Source: Prostheceraeus crozeri (taxonomy: Eukaryota > Platyhelminthes > Polycladida > Euryleptidae). Taken from it: 64,000 nt of DNA. Below are positions 46,878-59,878 of this stretch, piece after piece. The stretch lies in NCBI GenBank assembly GCA_907163375.1, contig CAJQUW010005326.1:124001-188000 (forward strand), given 5' to 3'. The notes beneath the pieces were generated by a model. That model was not told the origin of the DNA. It searched no databases and saw only the letters and a list, made by a program, of their open reading frames with translations. The first letter of the stretch is position 1; each line of letters opens with the position of its first letter. Both the position numbers and the translations under genes were made by a program.

Positions 46878-49126
46878 CAGGGTGGCCCAGATGTAGCTTA
46901 CTAGTTTTCAAGGCGTGTAGCTTCAAGTAGAAGAAACATATCATAATGTAGCATGAGTCATTTTAAAGGTGAAGATACCCCATTTGTTCTCAAAAATACA
47001 TCTTGACTTATCTTGAGTTATCTCTGTATGTTCTAAAACATCTTGCCATTTTCTATGAGCCATTTTCTATATTTAACATCAGTCTTGCTTGAAAGAACGA
47101 AAGATGTAACAATGCAACAAACGTAGGAAGCAACCATGATCCACTCAGATAGCTTTGTTGTGTTGTCCAACAACTATACAATCAATTAATCAGCAGTTAA
47201 ATTTCAATTGGTCATCGATCAATCATGACAAACTCAGTGTAAGATTGAAAGCGAGAGGCAGTGACAATTATGAGTTCAATGATGCTCAATTCCTGTTCAA
47301 TGATGAATGAAAGATTCACACCACAGGAACGCTTCATGATCGCAGCATAGCATGAGGTGCTTCGTTCTGCAATAATCGTACAAAGACATCGCCGACAGTG
47401 GTTGTAAGGACGAGACCAGCTTCCATCTTAGTGGCGAGACCAACAGACACAATGATTGTCGCTAATGGAGCACTGGCAACTCAAATTTCAAAACAACAGA
47501 ATCCCATACATTCTTCGAAAGTGATTGTCTGGTGTGAAGTGAAGCGTGGAGTATTGTATCCCAAAGTAAGTATATAAGAGAAGTATGCAATCAAAGCATG
47601 ATTTGTGGGGACATCTATGATATTACTTTTTCGCCAGCTCATATAAGCAGTTTTATTTGATATCTCAATTGATAACAGAAGAGCATTGAAATATTAAATG
47701 GAAGGGACTGAATAACTGTGTCAAAACTATGAATCAGCGGAAAATTACATAGTTATCCGTAGACGTTTGGAAGACAAAAATACAGATGAAGATCCATTTC
47801 TATGGTTGGAATGTCAGAGTTGATTTGGCATAGAATTTAATGATTGTAAAGGTACTTAATAGACGACTGTAAACCATTCATTTATCTACACATTGATGTG
47901 GGCGTTATATGATTGTTTTCCTATATTGATGCATTTGGCAACGTTTGCCCACTGAACGAACATATGTAGGCTAATCTTTGTCTCGAATCTACAAATACTT
48001 CATCTTCTTGTTGATAGCCAGTTGGGCATACATTCATTGATCAGTTTTAGATTTCGATTCACTAAAATGATCACTAAAATATCGATTTATCACATAAATG
48101 ATTGACTGTTATTTTAGTGACCGGCTTGATGCAAATAAGGATAAATCATGAATGATGATCCTGCCTTAAGCTGCAGATACTTTGTATTACACTTTGATTG
48201 TATCCTTTCTTCTTTGAAATAAATATGACGGGAGAAAGAAACCATGCTGTCGACATGGTTGCTTCCTCAACTTCAAATGATCCAACCATTCAATGAAAAA
48301 AGGCTGTCCTTCATGCAAGATTGAGCTCATCCTTATTGACCACGTGCGATGCGCATAGAAATAGATTGTTTATCTGAAGTTGACTAGAATGGAGATTGAC
48401 TCAAGGTCGCGGCACATCCGAGGGAACTAAGTTGGGGCATGAAGAACCAATGAAAGGCCTAGAATTGTACATGTGACTGATTCTAGTCCAATGATACAAC
48501 CGTTGACAAGTGTATCTAAGCGAAAATGCGTGCGATTTTTGTGCCACTATTGTGCATTGCATGAAGCTTTACTTCCATTCTAGAGGTTTTATTGTCATCA
48601 ATTTCTATGGCGATGCGTAACTGGCTAGACATAAATTCGGTAAGCGTTAAATTGAGAGGGGTGGACATATTCCGTGGCCGTCGAGATCACCTGACCTTAC
48701 CCCCATGGATTAATGGTTTTGGGGCGATTTGAAGTGGCGAGTCTACGCCGGCAGTCGATTTCAGTCAACCGAGGATCTTGAAGAAAAGATTCGATCTTCT
48801 GCTGGGGAGAACTGATCTGATGACATCAGAATATCAGATGTAGCAGCGACAGACTGTGTCATCGCTATGAAAATGACGGAGGTCATATTGACTGTCGGTT
48901 ACCATGAAGCATGTTGAATGATCGTTTTATTGCTAAATGGATTATTCTTTTTGTTTTGTTTTGTCTTATACATTTTGCTTTTTATGAAAATTGTAGAGAA
49001 GTTGATGTGATATCATATGAAACAAATCATATCAAATAAAATGGGGAATCTTCGGCTTTAAAATGACATCTCATATGATGTAATAGGTAAAACATAACAC
49101 GAACTAGATGCATTTGGGCCACCCTG
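46878..49126 (+). mobile_element. mariner-like DNA transposon relic
   Basis: Ends CAGGGTGGCCCAGATG and, inverted, CAGGGTGGCCCAAATG, flanked by TA (46876-46877 and 49127-49128). Inside, decayed plus-strand pieces of a mariner transposase remain: RFTPQERFMIAA (about 47310), KVIVWCEVKRGVLYP (about 47515-47560) and WPSRSPDLTPMD then WFWGDLKWRVYAG (about 48670-48755), the block just before and around the third acidic residue. Many breaks. A hAT-type MITE was later inserted at 48354. Confidence 0.88.
48354..48609 (+). mobile_element. 256-bp hAT-type MITE, copy 2
   Basis: The same length and ends as the copy at 18514-18769, roughly 85-90% alike by eye. It is flanked by a perfect 8-bp duplication GCGATGCG (48346-48353 and 48610-48617). 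Inserted into the mariner relic, so it moved after that element. Confidence 0.92.
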
Positions 49127-49128
49127 TA

Positions 49129-51690
49129 TAAAACGAAAAATACATGCGTTTTTTCGTACATGCGTCGTTGATTATATTGTCAAATGATTAAGGAAAATTT
49201 TGGAATATTGAAAATCATGAAATTGTGAAGATGTGAGAAAAAAATGAAGGAGCTATATTTCGGGGACCTAGACACACCTTTGTAATACGAATATGCATTT
49301 TCATTATGTACATATTGTATCATGTTATTATGCGTGCCATTAAATACAAGCATTATAATTGTGTCAAATCTCTATTAGAGCTGCTCATTGTTATATAAAT
49401 CTTGTTTTATAATAAGATGATAAATCTTCATATAGCAGCCAGGCTTGTTGAATTGTTATAACATGGTGCTTAAGGGAAATTATTTGTTATGAAATCAGGA
49501 AGAAATGTGAATCAAAATGAAAATTGTGATGCACTAACAGACAGTCATTGCTTTTCTGAAACGACGTTTAACGTATTACGTATTGTTTACCATCGCGAAA
49601 TATGCAGTCCAGCCAGATCCTCAGATTCATAAGCTGAGGGCCTGCTTCAACCCAAAGAGCAAACAGAACTCACAAGCTTATTAAATATTTCAATCTGCTG
49701 CATTGACATCTTTAATTAGGCTGCGACTTCTGTCTAAATCTTGTTATGGATTTGTACAACATGAAAGAATTCCAATAATCAATAGAGAAACGAATTGCTT
49801 GAATATTTTGTCAGAATCAAAGCGTATAATTTGCGTCATTCGTCAGATCTGTGCTACCCAACCCTCGAAAATCTCTTGAGATTCAACAACTGTTAATCCT
49901 TTATAGGTGGCTTTAAATCTCCACATTTAAACAACAATACTCCCCTCCAATTTATACAACACCAGGTCCCTTTCTATTATCGCTCTCACGACGAGGAGAG
50001 GCAGTCCACAACTCAAGCTTATTTGAGTGTAATCAAAGCTTTGTTTAAGCGTGATAAGCGGATTTGGATTAGGAAGAGCTGACGGACTGTACGCGGCGAC
50101 ACCGGCGAGAGGGCGGAACCGCTTAATCGTCATGTTCAACGACATTGCGGGCACCTCTGAGAGACCGCAAGAGTCATCTAAGAGGATTTGAAGGCGAGAT
50201 CCGTACGCCTGGGGTGATGCTGGTAAAGGTTACAGGAATCTTGCATTGATTCGGCAACTTTGCAACGGCGTCGAAAGCGAGTGAAATCTAAATGAGAGTT
50301 GTAATGAATCTCGCCCAGTGAACCAATAAGGATTAGAATGTCTTCTCATCATCATCTTCTGTTTCATTGCTGAACAGTTGTGACTGTTAAAACAATAACT
50401 AATTTGAAAGAAAGGGGCATGTTTCTCCTTCTGTGACGCAATACGTTGAACCAGGACTGGTAGTGTTTTAACTAAACAATAAAAATATGTTTCAGCACGA
50501 GAGAAACATTCCATTTAAAAAGATGGTAGGATCCATCGATTTTTTCAAATATGGGCCTCCATGATGCAACTCTGCTCTGCACAATAGAATTTTTGTGCTT
50601 GTTTCTTTTTTTTCTTATTTTTGCACAACTTGTTTCTCCTTCATGAGCAATCTGTAGTGATGTTTGTCAGAGGAATTTTACATTGATTCTTAAACTATTG
50701 TATCAACTGGTTCAGATTCAAGAGTGGATGGGCCTGTCCATGGGATTGGCTCTTTCTCACATGGGTGTTAGATAATAGGCCTACCGGTATATTCTTCTCA
50801 TTGTCAATGTGAATTGAATGTTTCATCTCTTCTAAGTCAAATTCTAAAGTCAAAAGTGTTTGCTTCCAAAGAAAGCATTGGAAAACATGAACATGCACAA
50901 CTTCATAAAATACAGAAGCATTAATAAAAATCAGGGGTAAAAAATGGTAGAACATTAATAGAAAATGGGGATTGGCTACAGAATGACGCATTAGCGACTG
51001 TGTAGGTCTATATATAATACTGCATAGCTTATTAGAATCGCTCAATAGATTGCCTTTTTACTTGTGAATAATTGGCAACTGATCCAATCAATTAATTTAT
51101 TGAAGATGGTTCATCAATCAATCATTTTCAATCAATTAATTTTTTCCAGCCCTGATAGAAACTGCGCTTGACTCTACATTGTGCTAAATGCATTGACATT
51201 TTTGGCATTGTGATTGCACTGTGAATCTGTGAATATACTAAATGTGAATGCTCAGAAAATCGGGATACCGCTTCCTGAAAGTAACTAAAAATATAAATAT
51301 TCATGCTTTATATTTTACAGAGGATACAGAAATCCATTGCCGCCTAAGTTTCAAGAATGAAGTCTCATTTAAACACCTGTCCTGGTGCTCCAGTTCCTCA
51401 AACAAGCACTTTAGAAAATGAAGTCGACACTAGACACGTAGGCCTACGCTGAGAAATCGCACCATGCGTTAATGGATGTCTAAATAACTTGTTGTTTTAT
51501 GCGTATCTTTACATGTCATGCTAATGCCCAAAATTTGTTAAATAATGATACAAACATAGTGATAAACAAACAATACCTTTATTTAGGATTTAGAAGACAA
51601 GATGTTCTGAGAGACAACTGATAAAAGATAAATGATAAATGATATCTCGACCATGTCCCTTATGTGCTTCGAATATACATGTAAACAAGG
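49129..51690. other. Mostly empty; one GC-rich block
   Basis: AT-rich sequence except 49980-50220, which is clearly GC- and CpG-richer (for example CGGCGACACCGGCGAGAGGG). No complete gene was seen. A minus-strand open stretch of 75 codons crosses the block without recognisable motifs. It might be an unrecognised exon or promoter. Confidence 0.4.
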
Positions 51691-51694
51691 TTCA

Positions 51695-51840
51695 TTCATT
51701 TATTTATTTATTCTATCAATTCACGCAGGCATATATTTGTTACATGAATTGCAAAGTACGAGATTGATTCGTACATTGATTTATTAAAAAAACAAAAATA
51801 AGCGCACAATTGGAAGCCTTAATTAAGACTATTCGTCTTA
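51695..51840 (-). repeat. Possible LINE or SINE 3' tail
   Basis: On the minus strand the sequence ends in AATAAATAAATAAATGAATG, after a stretch with ATGTAACAAATATATGCCTG. A run of AATA units is a common 3' end of LINE-like elements. No coding part was seen. Confidence 0.35.
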
Positions 51841-52199
51841 GTGATGCTCATCAACAAAACTAACATAAGCGTATGGAATAGGTCACATTTTTCAATATCA
51901 GTTTATTGGAAATGCTGACTAAATAGTCATCTCTCTTTTTAAGTACACAGTACTGGTTTTTATCCGTTCCTTCGTCGAGTATACTTTCAAAACAACAGTG
52001 TCCATATTTGGGAAGCATTTCCAACGTTGAGAAACACCGATTCGCGTTACATAAATTCGCATGCGGGTTGACAGTGCTAGGCTCGTTGCTTTTACTATTA
52101 TCCTACTCAGCCATGTAAGTGAGATTGAGTTTTCATACCCGACCCATTCCAGTTATATCGCGATTCCTCAGACCAATGACAGATCCGGTTCGCTCATTT

Positions 52200-53997
52200 C
52201 GAGCCATTCAGGCCTGCAATGATTACCGTTTCGGTAAATAAGATGAACCAAAATCTTGAGCTCAACTGTGCATGTAACATCGGGTGTCCCTCAAGGCTCA
52301 GTGTTGGGTCCGTACCTTTCCGCGGCACATATGGGTTCCTTAAAATCGGTCTCAAAATATTCTCATATGGTAAAATGCGCCGATGATGTTATGGTTTTGA
52401 TTCCATCATACAAAGATGTAGATGTGAATATATTGTTAAAGAATGAGGTTGGTAACATGAACTTTTGGTACAGTGAGTACCATAGAGCAAATATATTAGG
52501 TAGAGTGGTAACTCCGCATTTATTAGATCCCCAATGTATATACAGTTTCAATTTTATTAAATGAACTCAAGGGAGATACAGGTGGTATTGTCACCAAATG
52601 TGAGATATGCAAATTTTTGCAGTTTTGCAGAAATTACAGCGGAATTGAGTGGTCATGATTGCAAATGCAGAAGGAATGATAGTATTTCACAGATTCTCAT
52701 GACAGCATTGGAGATTAAATGTTTTTTAAATTAGCAATTCGATGGGTTCCTATTGCTTTCATACTAGACCTCAAGAGTATTTTCTTAAGCGTTATCATAT
52801 CACAGGCAACCTGCCACTGGCACAGCAAAATCACATAATCAAAGACAATGACTTCATTAAACTTTGAAAGATGTAACTGGTTCCACATCACTATTCAGAA
52901 TGTAGAAATGAAACATGAATTTACTGAATCACAAAATCATACCGGTGAAAATTGAATTAGAAACTTGAAACTTCAGCCAAGAGAGCACGAATAATATCGC
53001 GACTTTTTCATGAAGACTTCCATTATAATACGGATCATGAAATTCACTTGATAATCAACTCAATTTCCGCTTATGTAGGATGCTTTTCAGGAAATATTCA
53101 TTCCTTTTGATATCCAAATTGTTTCATACTACTTATATAGGAGAGTCACCTCGGTAGTATATAAATTGGCAAATTTTGACTTTTTTCAAAAGTGCTCAAA
53201 TAATTTTTTGGACCACCGGAACGTAATCTCCGCAAAAAACTGAATCTTTTGATATAAAAATTTTCATTGCATACAGATACTTTTTTGTATACAGACACCT
53301 TCTGAATGCAAAAAAAACAAAATGTATGTTTGTCTCTTGTGCGAGAGTAACAGCATTACAATCTCCTGACATATCTTTATGTAGCACAATGCGGATTTTA
53401 AGTGTGATTTTTCAGGACAATCTCTCATGGAGTGAGCACGTTGGTCACATATGTAGACTTGCCGCGCGTCGTGGCAACATTCTGCGCCTCTTAAGAAGCC
53501 GAATAACCAAGGAAGATCTCATTGTGATCTATAATCTGTATATTCATAGCTTGCTTGAGTTCAATTCTCCCTTGCGTGTTGGCATCACGAAGAAAGATAA
53601 CGACAAACTAGTAAGAAAATTCTTTAACTCTCACACAGGATCATTTGTGGAAAAGCTTGCCGTTGTACTGCATTTTACTCCTTTGTCTATAGACGTGATA
53701 ACAGAGCTTTAAAATAATTTAAGAAACTGATGCAACCTTGCAGTCCTTTGCATTTTTTGTGTCCTGAGATTGTGAGAAGCTCTCTATACGTTTACCTGTC
53801 ATTAGAACAAACAGAAGAATATCATAATTTATTCCGTATTGTACACTTTTGTATAATAAGATCCTTAGCATTTGATGCTATATGAATTACTTTTCCATGT
53901 CGCTTGTGCTTATCGTCATTATTGTGATATTAAATGTGTTGCATGATTTTCATTTTCTTTGAAATAAAGACACATTACTATTAGTATTATTATTAAA
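52200..53997 (+). mobile_element. CR1-type LINE fragment with an internal insertion
   Basis: Plus strand. First piece (52256-52480): VTSGVPQGSVLGP, then VKCADDVMVLIPSYKD, the catalytic box with Cys for the usual Tyr. Second piece (53300-53700): LNAKKTKCMFVSCARV, then ILSVIFQDNLSWSEHV, RRGNILRLLRSRITKEDLIV and GITKKDNDKL. The two parts are adjacent in the protein family but separated here by about 815 bp of unrelated AT-rich DNA. The 3' tail AATAAAGACACATTA then TTA/GTATTA repeats ends near 53997. The 5' half is missing. Not the same subfamily as the element at 43082-46051. Confidence 0.82.
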
Positions 53998-55285
53998 TTC
54001 ATACATCCATGGCTGCTATTATGAAGAGGCCTATTATACTCAATTGGCAAAATTTATGAATTTCAGCTTGATTTTTGCCATAAACTATGGAAATCCCGCG
54101 AATGTACTTTCGGCTGCAGATAGCCAACCAATCGATGGGCATGGTGATCTTTGAAGCAAACTTCGGTCGACCATTTTCAAATTGTAAAAAACATCTTTTA
54201 GATATGAAACTTGAAGCGCACCCAATCAAAGCCATCGGTGCATTTTTCTAAATTTTCTATCAATTTTTTAGTGATATCTAGCATGTTGATGACATTTTTT
54301 GTAATTCCCTTTACAGGACAATAAGAATGATAAATTCCATGATTTAAGCTATGTTTCAAGGGATTGTACTCGGTTTGTTACGATAGCGGATTCCTGTGAT
54401 TGGTACAGAACCTAGCATTGGAATATATGCCAGCCACATCAATCTCAGTATCACGCAATTTGCAACAAAAATATTTCCTCGCTTTCAAACTGTAATTTGT
54501 TGAAAGAAGCTTCAAAAATGATATTGAGCTAATTGTTAATTACATACATCCTTCTCTTTACATTTTAAGGAATCTGAAGAGACCGCGAGCAGTCGCCTTG
54601 TGTTGAGAAGCAAGGATTTAAAGTTTTCAACTATTCATGTTGTCACATACATTATGCTACCTGATAAATCAACGATGTCACAACTTCTCTCGACTTAACG
54701 ATTTAAACGAACTCTGCATCAAAGTGATGCTCTACAAGCATTCGTTCTTTTAAAGCATTCGCGCTTTGAAAATTATCCTACTAGAATGTTTCCTTATTAA
54801 TCACAATTGCTATAGCGACGATTTCTATATTTTATGTGTTTTTTATATATTTTACATTTATATACTACCGTGCTAACTTGAAATTATAAGGTCATACACT
54901 GTCCCTGTTCAGCCCGTAGGTAATCCGACCCACTTTCAAAACTGGTTTGTGCTACATTTCGTCGAAATTAACCCTTTCAAGATTTGAAATGTGAGACAAG
55001 ATATATACATTCTTTAGGCTCATAATCAGAGGGAATTCCACCGAAAGGAGAAGACATTCGTGTTGGATATTACGCGGTAGAAGAACGAATCGATTGAAAT
55101 TAGCGGACAAGTCGCTTTATGTCTTAAATGAAGAGGGCCAAGAAGGTGAATGATTTTTGATTTGCTGCATATTGTATCACGTGAACCAATCGCCTAGCAT
55201 TCCGCAGTCATCTACAGTGGTGCCAAGGCGCTTCGCTCATCATTCTGTTCATTCTGTGATATTTTTTCTCTTCTTTCGTCATGAC
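53998..55285. other. No supported feature upstream of the secreted-protein exon
   Basis: AT-rich. The last 200 bp or so could hold the promoter and 5' UTR of the exon at 55286, but no TATA box or initiator stands out. Confidence 0.4.
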
Positions 55286-55591
55286 ATGATGATTGAATAC
55301 TTTTCGCGACTTCTATCGCCCATCCTGCTGTTCGGACCAGCCCTTCTTCTGATTCTGACGGTTGAACGGAGCAGTGCTTGCTTTCGTAGTATTTACTTCA
55401 ATCGCCGCAGTGTTGAAAGGGAGTATATTTTCGTGAAGGACGAATACATTCCACGGATGAATGAATTTAGCTATCTTGCGAGTGGTCCTCTAAGTCGCTA
55501 CGAATATGTCAAAGATAGAAATCGACTTCCACGAGTGGCAGATTCGACTGGAATTCAATTTTTTGATGAAAATGCACATAGAATGACAGAG
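55286..55591 (+). CDS. Probable first coding exon of a secreted or membrane protein
   Basis: 102 codons from a double ATG at 55286, ending exactly at a codon boundary before GTAAGG. Residues 1-30 (MMIEYFSRLLSPILLFGPAL, then LLILTVERSSA) look like a signal peptide or signal anchor. The mature part is charged and tyrosine-rich (REYIFVKDEYIPRMNEFSYL, SRYEYVKDRNRLPRVADSTG). The region is less AT-rich than its flanks. The frame is open 43 codons further upstream to another ATG (55157), but the double ATG just before the hydrophobic core is the better start. No second exon is recognised before the window ends, so the gene would continue beyond. I do not recognise the family. Confidence 0.5.
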
Positions 55592-56453
55592 GTAAGGATA
55601 AATGGTTCTTCTTTTTAGCATGACAGTTTAAAAATCTGAAATCAATGATAGTTGATTTAATGAAATTAATGACGATGCGAGATTATGGAAAATGACGAGG
55701 TCGAGGTCAGATGTTCAGGAAACTGAGCCACCGACCTCAAAATTTCATATAACAGTACTTCTTCTAATAACCGCCCATCCCTGCAGTTTCTGTAAGTCAT
55801 TCATTGTCTAATGTTATCAGTTGCGATAACTTTCTAAGCCACTTGATTTCATCACTCATTGAATCATCATCACACACTATCTAGCAGCAGAGAACTTAGA
55901 TCTCTTTTTGGAATGTCTCACTTGATCTTTCTGAAAAATGGAACTTTTCGATTTTGAAAAATATCGAAAATTTTGAAAAAAATTGAAAAGCTCGATGTTT
56001 AAATTATAATTATTTGATCTGCATGTGTGCATGCACAACAATAGATAATTGATGAAGTAAAAGACATCATACGGCAATCTTATTTTAATAGCGGGTTTTG
56101 CATTTGCATAAATCTAACGAGTAATGCATGTGCACATGCAATATGGTACTTATTGTGTCATTGTGTCATTTCATTGTGACACATGTACAACATTGTGTCA
56201 AGTCATTGCTCAAACACGTGTCAAAGGTCAAATGTTTCAATTTCTCTCATAATGGAATCAAATAAAAGCAAAACTACTAATTAATATAACCGAAGTACGT
56301 GTATATACCAATAAAAATATTTTGATCATGCGTTCCTGATATCTTGCATTTCAATGAATTGCATGTCATATATTCAACATCAGACGCACGGTAGATACAA
56401 GTTCAAGCAAATTTAGTTTTCTTGTCAAGGGTGGACGGCCAAGTGTGAACAAG
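55592..56453. other. No supported feature
   Basis: Intron-like AT-rich sequence with TTTTGAAAAA-type runs near 55950 and TGTGTCA repeats near 56155-56205. Confidence 0.5.
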
Positions 56454-56725
56454 TACAGAGATGGCTGAGAAACATTCAATGATAACTGCCGCCAGTGACA
56501 CCAACCAATCAGTGCCAAGGTAAAGACAATGAATAAAGGAACTCTTTATGTACACATAAAACAGGTCGCCTCGCAGCTATGTACAGTGCTTCCAATACAA
56601 TGCTGCGAGGCGACCTGTTTTATGTGTACATAAAGAGTTCCTTTATTCATTGTCTTTACCTTAGCACTGATTGGTTGGTGTCACTGGCGGCAGTTATCAT
56701 TGAATGTTTCTCAGCCATCTCTGTA
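56454..56725. repeat. Nearly perfect 272-bp palindrome (124-bp arms)
   Basis: Arms 56454-56577 and 56602-56725 are reverse complements with about one mismatch, around a 24-nt loop. The outer ends are TACAGAGATGGCTGAG and its complement. Imperfect direct copies of ATTTAGTTTT lie just outside both ends (about 56411 and 56730). No coding capacity. It may be a fold-back MITE or the product of a replication-slip or template-switch event. Confidence 0.95.
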
Positions 56726-59700
56726 CAGATTTAGTTTTGTGTCAGCTCAGAGACTCAGGATGACTATTTCATTCAAATACATTCAACATTAATGAACCAT
56801 AAATTTTCCTTTGTCCAATAGATGATAAATTGACACCAGTGATAGAATATGAGGAATTCGGAGTTCATTGGCTACTTCATTCTTTAAGTTATAAAATTTG
56901 AACCTTCCCCGATCGGGTCGGATGACATTCTTCATTACAGAAGAGTCATTACACGATCTAAATATTTGAAAATATCAATCCTTTCACATTGGTTCTGTCT
57001 CAAGTTTTAGGGAGTTTAATGCAATACTAGTACATCCCTACAAAGGATGAGTTTTCTACAATTTCTATGAGGATAATAGGGCTTAAGTTGCTCTGCGAAC
57101 GTGTTCTTGTAGACAGGCATTTTGAATGTAGGTTTATCATTTAACTAAATAATGCTCAGTGGACAATTCTAAAGCTATGATATGCAAAGTATAACATAGG
57201 ATGATGAAAAATGAAGGACTTGCACGAAAATAACAATCTAAGAGTTACATGAAAGGGCACGTTTTCTCAATTTACCAGAAACTACAAAATCGAGATACTG
57301 TAAGGCACCTTCTTTGCGAAAAGATCAACGATTTGTTTTCATTGCATTTCACTTTATTTACTAAGACTTTTCGATGCGTTCGCCTATTACCAAGCCCTTA
57401 CAGACAGAGAGTGATCTGTAATAGTTGAAAACGGACGAGAACCCGGAGAATGTGGTGAATGGAGAAAAATAATAAAAAATGAATTTCATCTTCAAATTCC
57501 CGCAAAGAGATCAGCATTCAGGTTTGGATGAAAGATCCAGTGAATCCTCAACAGGAAGCGTGTGATCTAGCCATTGCATTATGCATTTCACGAATAAAAA
57601 TCCTCCACGACTGTCTGCTGAATAAATACTTTAGTACGAGAGTAATTTTTTTATGCAAAAAATCTTTTGAATAAAGTTGACTCTGAACAATATTCTTTTT
57701 CGAACCAGTTTACAAACACTGCGTGTGAATATTAAATGTCGATATTTCAAGCTTTTTTCATATCCTTTATTAGGCACAGCATGTTCTTTTGTCAAGTCAA
57801 ATTTGACTTCTGTATATGATTTTGAGTTTTTATGCCACTTATATACGCATTCCAGAAACATACAACTAAAGTATTTAAATGCTCACATCGTGGAATTTAA
57901 AATCTTTTCAGAGGAGAAAAATGCTGAATAAAAAGACTGATGAACTTAAAACATACTGTGCCACATATTTTGCAGTCACGGTTTCAATATCGATATATAC
58001 ATTTTGCAAAATTCCATGCATAGGATGCGCTCGTATTTAGGCATAACGTTTGAGTTTGAATACATAACCCTACTAAATCAGTGACCAATTCAATGCTGAA
58101 TATACAATGTATCTCGTACTATTTACTGAATCTAAATAAAGTGGTTTTAGTTAGGAATATCATTTGCAATCCTTTGTGATATTTTCAGTGGATTGTAGCC
58201 ATTGGCTAGTAAGCTTAGTGCCGTACAAGTAATCCAACTGATTATATAAAGTGATGTACATGTATATAATAAATTCGCTACAATGATATAACGCATAGAA
58301 ATATATCAAAAGTGTGTGCATGGTGCTTAAATTTTGAATACTCATAAAAGGAAGAAGATGGTGCATGGACGATACTGCTTGGATAACGATGCCATAAAAG
58401 TCAAAGATAGAGGATGCAACAGAAAAAAAGAAAGAAAGAGAAAGAGAGAGCTGAGAAGCACGAAGATCCGATTCGGTCGAGAACTAATTCGAATGTTCAA
58501 TTGTGGACATTGGGAGTATAAAATACAGCATTCTTGCAAGTGGGGATGACTCAAATCAGAATTCAACGCGTTGGGGATGAGTGGCAGAGAGGAAGATAGC
58601 CTCACGCATAAGGAAGTGTGCATAGCAGCGGAAATTGATCCAGTACGCTTTTTTAGGCCTAAGCAGAGGAAGTGCTGCTTAGGTAATCGGACTCAGCCTT
58701 GGCCAGCCTGCTTGAGACGCATACAATACGGGCCTACGCTAATTGACCGACATTCGGAGGACCACAGATTACCAATCACCATGGATTGAAAATTTTTCTG
58801 ATTTTGTGGCATCTATTGCGAATTAATTGGTATTCCATGTAGGGATGTGGTCTCCGATCTAATGAATGAACTGCTTTAGCTCTAATCTGAACTCAGCTAT
58901 ATACTTTGTGAGAATGTTCAAACCACAATACAGCAGAAAGGAAATTCTGATACAAAAAATTAGCTTCACTGTAAATGCAATGCCTCAAACACATCTTGCG
59001 ACGATATTGGGTTTATTATGATAATTTTTTTTCCATGCCAGATGGTTCGAACATTTCTAGTATTGAAGCACAATTTGACATCAAATCATGTTCGATGAAA
59101 ATGAAAACAATTTTGACAATCTAACTAATGCTATCTGTTGCTAACTGAGGGGCAAAGTTAATAAATACACAAAAATTATCCCTATAAAGTATGAACAATT
59201 CATTTTATCCCATCTTAATTTTATTAATCTGCTTCTTATGAGGATGAATTGTGAGTTCTAATTTGGTCTAGTACGTGTGTGTATTTCTTGACTATTCAGT
59301 TTAATTTGTCTGGCAGTCAGAATTTTCCAGACAAAAAGAAAACAAATTTGAACCGTTGGGTCGCATTCGTTCACGATCTACAGGTATGTACGCCAGGTGT
59401 TGCCCATTCATAAAATCAACTCTAAAAGCAAGTGGGCTAAAATCTGACTAACGTGGAAAATACAGCATGACAATTTCCTATTTACATAGGCTTGTATATT
59501 CTGTCCACAATTCTTCTGAGCCTGAGGCGATTCTGTGAAGTGAATAAATGAATCTGGAAGCCTATACAGCATTTGGATTTGTGAAGTCTAATCTGAGCGG
59601 TTAAATTTCTGTGATAGCCTATATTGCAATTTTCACGAAGCATTCCCTAAGAAATGATTCGCCTTCACCTTATCTTATAAAGTATTGCTCCGAATCACAA

Positions 59701-59870
59701 GAAATTCACTCTGAAACATGTTTGGGGAGAGAGCTGTTACAGTGATATCCATTTTCTATAACTGGTTCGTCTTCGTACTAAAAATGTCATTTCAAATTTA
59801 TGATCACCAATTTCATCTAATTTTTGATAATTTTGAAAATTTATCGAAATTTGGCTACAAATCACCTGTG
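56726..59870. other. No supported feature
   Basis: 3.1 kb of AT-rich sequence. Open frames near 57631-57931 and 58334-58790 have no recognisable motif. The latter includes a lysine/arginine-rich low-complexity run. Confidence 0.5.
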
Positions 59871-59878
59871 GTTTGTAC

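Noticed and set aside
58334-58790. Lysine/arginine-rich ORFs as a nuclear protein exon
   Set aside because: Low-complexity GAAAGA run explains the basic residues; no splice or motif support.
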